Part shown: positions 7,992-10,555 of the stretch, piece after piece
Layout: each line of letters begins with the position of its first letter
Numbering within the stretch: the stretch's first letter is position 1
Source of the DNA: an uncultured Ruminococcus sp.
GTDB lineage: Bacteria > Bacillota > Clostridia > Oscillospirales > CAG-272
Direction of reading: 5' to 3'
NCBI GenBank assembly: GCA_902796505.1
Contig: CADBPA010000106.1
Coordinates: 1-10,555, forward strand
Length of the DNA stretch: 10,555 bases
Program-made: the position numbers and the translations under genes
The notes under the pieces: generated by a model
What the model was told of the DNA's origin: nothing
Databases searched by the model: none
Seen by the model: only the letters and a program-made list of their open reading frames with translations

Positions 7992-8127
7992 GTTTTTTCG
8001 CGGCGGAGGTCTCGTTCTTTTCCGCCATTTTCCGCAAAGCGATCCTGCATGCGGTCCTGACGCCGCCGCAAAGCGCCGCTACCGCCGCGGCGGAACCGCC
8101 GGCGATCAGAATACTGACAACGTCCAC
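7984..8127 (-). CDS. 47-residue single-span membrane protein, GTG start, unknown function
   Basis: I do not recognise this protein. It starts at GTG 8127-8125, 8 nt after a strong AGGAG, and ends at TAA 7986-7984. The product begins MDVVSILIAGGSAAAVAALC and has one membrane span at about 3-23 rich in Gly and Ala. A basic stretch (Arg24, Arg28, Arg32, Lys33) follows and predicts a cytoplasmic C-terminus. Cys20 and Cys27 lie at the inner membrane edge. An in-frame ATG at 8160 would give a 58-residue form, but it has no good ribosome site and would start within about 12 nt of the predicted transcript end. The HMA start codon overlaps its stop, so the two proteins are likely made together. The overall shape recalls FeoB-associated small membrane proteins, but the Cys-rich tail of that family is missing. 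That the gene is real rests on promoter, ribosome site, overlap and sensible composition. Confidence 0.72.
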   Translation of the reverse strand: MDVVSILIAGGSAAAVAALCGGVRTACRIALRKMAEKNETSAAKKHE

Positions 8128-8135
8128 CGTTTTTT

Positions 8136-8140
8136 CTCCT
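8136..8140 (-). promoter_or_regulatory. Ribosome binding site that fixes the GTG start of the small membrane protein
   Basis: The - strand reads AAAGGAGAAAAAACGGTG, with AGGAG 8 nt before GTG. This is as good as any site in the window and favours GTG 8127 over the in-frame ATG at 8160. Confidence 0.75.
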
Positions 8141-8153
8141 TTGTCTTTGATAG

Positions 8154-8167
8154 TTAGCATCCGCTAA
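8154..8167. promoter_or_regulatory. Operator-like palindrome TTAGC-N4-GCTAA at the transcription start
   Basis: TTAGC (8154-8158) and GCTAA (8163-8167) form a perfect inverted repeat around ATCC. The site starts about 10 nt downstream of the -10 box on the - strand, so it should cover roughly +4 to +17, a typical repressor position. The TTAG/CTAA arms resemble the core of DtxR/IdeR-type metal-repressor sites. This is similarity of pattern only. It fits the metal-binding gene downstream. Confidence 0.55.
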
Positions 8168-8177
8168 TTCCATTTAC

Positions 8178-8206
8178 AGTATACAACGAAATTCGGTGTT
8201 TGTCAA
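8178..8206 (-). promoter_or_regulatory. Near-consensus sigma-A promoter of the small membrane protein-HMA unit
   Basis: On the - strand the -35 box is a perfect TTGACA (8206-8201), followed by a 17-nt spacer and TATACT (8183-8178). Upstream of the -35 (about 8212-8236) are T- and A-runs that could act as an UP element. This is the strongest promoter in the window. A promoter this strong over a tiny metal-type operon suggests that it is normally held down by a repressor. Confidence 0.88.
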
Positions 8207-8278
8207 GTAGCAAAACGAAAAAAGAGAAAAACTTTTTGCGATCCCGCCGGGGAAAAGATCCGCGCTTTGCAGGGGAGA

Positions 8279-9799
8279 TCAAAGATCCATGCGCAGAGTG
8301 ATCTTGCCGTCCTTTTCGGGGATACGGTAATTCTCGCCTTCGGAGATCGGCTGAGACGACGAGGCGACCGAATAGTCGTATCCTTCATAGGAGAAGTCGA
8401 ACCCGTGTGACGTCGGGCGGATCTTCGCTTTCGCCGCCGCGGGGATCAGAAGAAGGCTTCCGGCGCCCTGCACGGTCACTTCCCTCTCGGAAAAGGTCAC
8501 AAGGATCTCTCCGCCGGAACGCATTTTTGCCGTGACGGTCAGGCTGCCGCGCGCGTCGTCCGCCTCGGCGGAAAGCGAGAGTACTTCTCCGGGGAAGGCG
8601 ATCGCGGCTTCGTGCGCCGCGTCGTTCGCCGTCGCCCAGCGATGTGCGTCGACGACCGGAAGATTTTCATAGGTCGCGCTCCATTCGGCACAGGGAGCGG
8701 AGAGATAGCGTTCGGGCAGGCGCTCGTCGAATTTCATGAGATCGCGGAAGGTGAGCCTGCCCTTTTCGACAAAGAGATCGGCGCGATAAAAACGCGAATG
8801 ATACCAGACCGAGCGGTAGCCGGCTTTCGCCCAGTCGGTCAGCGCAAGGAGGGCGGACGGCGGCGTGAGCGGGAAGCTTTTCCGGAATGCCTCGCCGGTC
8901 TTTCCGAGCTGCTCGACCGAGACGATCCCGCGATCGGAAAGGCTTTTCAGCTTGCCGATCTGCATTTCATAGCCTCTGCCGAAGCCTTCCCAGCCGAAGG
9001 AGTTTTCCTGCCCGGTCGTCGCGTGAGAATAATTCAGGCAGGGGTTTTCGTAGTACTCGCGGAAAAACCAATCCATCACGTCGGGATCCTGCGCGAGCTG
9101 CCACGCCGGTTCCATGGTATAAACGCCGGAGGCGATCGGAGGGTAATACCGTCCTTCGCCGTTATAGGAGTAGATCGGATCGATGCCGAGCATACGGAAC
9201 ACCGGGACGGGGATCTGATTTTCTTCGGTGGACGCCGGGCAGAGCGCATTGTTCACCGAGGGGAAATAGCCGCCGCTGTACGGTCCGCCCCAGAGCGTGT
9301 AGGCGTCGGTGTTGATCTGCTCTTTGCAGATGATGAAGGCTTTCATCCCGTATTTTTCCGCCATATAGCGCATCGAGTGCGCGTCGAGCAGCCAGGAACC
9401 GGCGACCTCGGGATATCTGCCGAAGCGTTCCCGGAAGAGGCGGAAAGCCTCGTCGATCAGCGCCTCGCGCTCGGCGGGGGTATAAGCTTCGAGAAAGCCG
9501 GGATCGACAAACCAGTCCCAGTCATAGCCCGGACGGCCGCGCCAGGCGATCCCGACCTTCTCGGTCAGCGCGCGGCACATTTCAAACCATAGCCCGAGCT
9601 CGGTCTCTTCCCCGCATCCGGCAAAAGCTGCGACCATATCGTCGCGCAAGAGGGCGTCGTACTGGAGAAGAAAGGTATCCTCAAGGCCGAAACGGCGGTC
9701 GGTTTCGAGTTCTTTTATCACCGGGGCAAGCAGGTCCACTTCATAGCGAGGCTCACATCCCCGGACAAAATTGACGATATTCATAATATGACGCTTCAT
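8279..9799 (-). CDS. Putative glycoside hydrolase/deacetylase-type (NodB-like barrel) protein
   Basis: I do not recognise a named family with confidence. Residues 1-385 look like a NodB/glycosidase-type barrel: NFVRGCEPR at 10-18, TFLLQYDAL at 42-50, acidic ETELGLWFE at 65-73, and RFGRYPEVAGSWLLDAHSMRYM at 125-146. The last corresponds to the region where polysaccharide deacetylases scan for a tilted substrate-binding strand. Trp- and Tyr-rich segments (GYDWDWFVDPGF, LWGGPYSGGYFP) are typical of sugar binding. Residues about 395-506 look like a beta-rich C-terminal domain. Catalytic residues cannot be assigned; Asp48, Glu65 and Glu67 are candidates. There is no signal peptide, so it should act in the cytoplasm. 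The start is set by GGGAG at 9806-9810, 6 nt before ATG; a second ATG is at codon 6. It lies 61 nt after the repeat-protein gene, behind a terminator and with no visible promoter, so it may be transcribed by readthrough. No clear terminator follows it. Confidence 0.6.
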   Translation of the reverse strand: MKRHIMNIVNFVRGCEPRYEVDLLAPVIKELETDRRFGLEDTFLLQYDALLRDDMVAAFAGCGEETELGLWFEMCRALTEKVGIAWRGRPGYDWDWFVDPGFLEAYTPAEREALIDEAFRLFRERFGRYPEVAGSWLLDAHSMRYMAEKYGMKAFIICKEQINTDAYTLWGGPYSGGYFPSVNNALCPASTEENQIPVPVFRMLGIDPIYSYNGEGRYYPPIASGVYTMEPAWQLAQDPDVMDWFFREYYENPCLNYSHATTGQENSFGWEGFGRGYEMQIGKLKSLSDRGIVSVEQLGKTGEAFRKSFPLTPPSALLALTDWAKAGYRSVWYHSRFYRADLFVEKGRLTFRDLMKFDERLPERYLSAPCAEWSATYENLPVVDAHRWATANDAAHEAAIAFPGEVLSLSAEADDARGSLTVTAKMRSGGEILVTFSEREVTVQGAGSLLLIPAAAKAKIRPTSHGFDFSYEGYDYSVASSSQPISEGENYRIPEKDGKITLRMDL

Positions 9800-9814
9800 T
9801 GCATTCTCCCTTCT

Positions 9815-9846
9815 TGAATAAAGGGCTGCCGCGCTTGCGGCAGCCC
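9815..9846 (-). terminator. Intrinsic terminator after the repeat-protein gene
   Basis: A 10-bp perfect GC-rich stem, GGGCTGCCGC (9823-9832) against GCGGCAGCCC (9837-9846), has a 4-nt loop. On the - strand it is followed by TTTATTC, a moderate T-run. It stands between the repeat-protein stop (9861) and the AGGGAG of the next gene, so it may reduce rather than abolish downstream transcription. Confidence 0.78.
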
Positions 9847-9860
9847 CGGTTTCTGATACA

Positions 9861-10555
9861 TTACGGAATCATCGTCGCTCTGGCGATCAGCGCGTCAATG
9901 AATCCCTGAATGGAATACTCGCGCCAGTCGTTCGGGCTGAATACGTAATCAAGCGACGCCTGTTGAGAAATTCCAAAGGAAAGCAGTCCGGCGTCCATCA
10001 GATCCTGAATGGTGGCGGCGCTGTACGCGTCGGTCGCGGCGGAGCCGAGATGGGTGATCTTGGTATCCGGATCGAGCAGGCTCAGGAAGCCGCTGCTCAG
10101 TTCGGCTTCGCTGAATGCGTCACGCAGCGTGAGATCGTCGATCTTTCCGCCGAGCTCGCCGATCTTCGTATCCGACAGCGAGGCGAGAATGCCAGTCAGC
10201 TCGTCGGTATAAGCGGCGTCTCTATACCATTTTCCGTCCGTGGGATTCTTGTGGTAGCCCATCGCCTCGCCGATCACGAGCGTATCGACCGCCGCCTGCA
10301 CCTTGTCGTTCTGCGACATTTCGCCGACGGTAAGTCCGGCGAAGGAGAGCATAATGCCGGAGGCCTGCTCGTTTTCCGCCGTCATCCAACAGCCGTTGAC
10401 GTCGTCGTACGTCCAACCCATGATCGCGCCGATCTTGATGGAATTCAGACCGTTTTCATCGTCGTCAAGCTGGCTGACCGTCATCGGAGCGAGAACGGCG
10501 AGGATGCCGGTGACCTTGTCGCCGTTTTTCGTGTAGAATCCGTCCGTCTCTTCGG
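9861..10555 (-). CDS. C-terminal part of a large extracellular-type repeat protein (5' end outside window)
   Basis: The reading frame is open to the window edge. The ATG at 10484 is internal: the frame upstream of it encodes DGFYTKNGDKVTGILAVLAP, which matches the repeat pattern inside the gene. The visible 230 residues hold about three units of 53-54 residues. The units share a G-Y/W-x-x-x start, an aromatic W-Y/M, an SGIM/TGIL block, a V/I-G-E turn and an IGEAMG-type end. The last unit is degenerate, and the protein ends FIDALIARATMIP with no membrane anchor, LPXTG or SH3-type domain. Similar repeats occur in very large membrane-anchored proteins of Clostridia whose job is not known; an N-terminal membrane helix would be expected outside the window. 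Acidic, Ala/Gly/Ser-rich composition fits a secreted or surface protein. Confidence 0.7.
   Translation of the reverse strand, partial: EETDGFYTKNGDKVTGILAVLAPMTVSQLDDDENGLNSIKIGAIMGWTYDDVNGCWMTAENEQASGIMLSFAGLTVGEMSQNDKVQAAVDTLVIGEAMGYHKNPTDGKWYRDAAYTDELTGILASLSDTKIGELGGKIDDLTLRDAFSEAELSSGFLSLLDPDTKITHLGSAATDAYSAATIQDLMDAGLLSFGISQQASLDYVFSPNDWREYSIQGFIDALIARATMIP
9975..10555 (-). repeat. Protein-level tandem repeats, about 53 residues per unit
   Basis: Unit a (partial) spans 10419-10555, unit b 10260-10418, unit c 10098-10259 and unit d (degenerate) 9975-10097. Units b and c align from GWTYDDVNGCW and GYHKNPTDGKW through SGIMLSFAGLTVGEM and TGILASLSDTKIGEL to TLVIGEAM and DLTLRDAF. The repeats have diverged at the DNA level, so this is an old duplication rather than a recent tandem copy. 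Confidence 0.65.

Noticed and set aside
7683..8060. 125-residue + strand frame across the HMA gene
   Set aside because: It begins just after the hydrolase terminator without a promoter and lies antisense to the HMA CxxC gene.
7988..8173. 61-residue - strand frame overlapping the small membrane protein
   Set aside because: The product is almost all Arg, Gly, Asp and Gln with no hydrophobic core, while the alternative frame gives a sensible membrane protein with AGGAG and GTG start.
8207..8278. Possible terminator after the NodB-like gene
   Set aside because: T-runs are present on the - strand but no stable stem precedes them, so a terminator cannot be supported; the runs may instead serve the promoter at 8178-8206.
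8612..9592. Open reading frame of 326 residues on the + strand
   Set aside because: Antisense to the NodB-like gene, which has a good ribosome site and coherent protein features; the + strand product is low in recognisable structure.

Overview
The window reads as a chromosomal piece of a fairly GC-rich anaerobic member of the Bacillota, most likely an uncultured Clostridia lineage. The evidence is a FakA/PlsY phospholipid pair, a giant oxygen-sensitive-type 2-hydroxyacyl-CoA dehydratase activase fusion, strong AGGAG ribosome binding sites, near-consensus vegetative promoters and a clostridial-style extracellular repeat protein. The species cannot be named from the sequence. No rRNA, tRNA, CRISPR array, insertion sequence or phage gene is visible.

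Left part (1-6584, + strand): a tight operon running fakA (fatty acid kinase), plsY (acyl-phosphate:glycerol-3-phosphate acyltransferase) and a 1419-residue BcrA/BadF-type ATPase fused to a DUF2229/HgdB-like region. The gaps are 20 and 9 nt. The first two genes form a direct pathway: FakA makes acyl-phosphate and PlsY uses it to start phospholipid synthesis. The third gene is a probable iron-sulfur radical-type enzyme of unknown substrate. Only the tail of whatever precedes fakA is present.

Middle (6585-7690): a separate + strand unit with an extended -10 promoter, a short leader with two small hairpins, an alpha/beta hydrolase of the monoacylglycerol lipase/lysophospholipase type, and a strong terminator that works on both strands. 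Next, on the - strand (7728-8206), is a compact two-gene metal-type unit. It has a near-consensus promoter, a palindromic operator-like site at the transcription start, a 47-residue single-span membrane protein starting at GTG, and an 87-residue HMA (CxxC) metal-binding protein whose start codon overlaps the stop of the small gene. This unit is the most interesting part of the window.

Right part (8279-10555, - strand): a 506-residue protein that is probably a NodB/glycosidase-type barrel enzyme, downstream of the 3' end of a gene for a large repeat protein with about 53-residue repeats. A hairpin terminator separates the two. The repeat-protein gene runs off the right edge.
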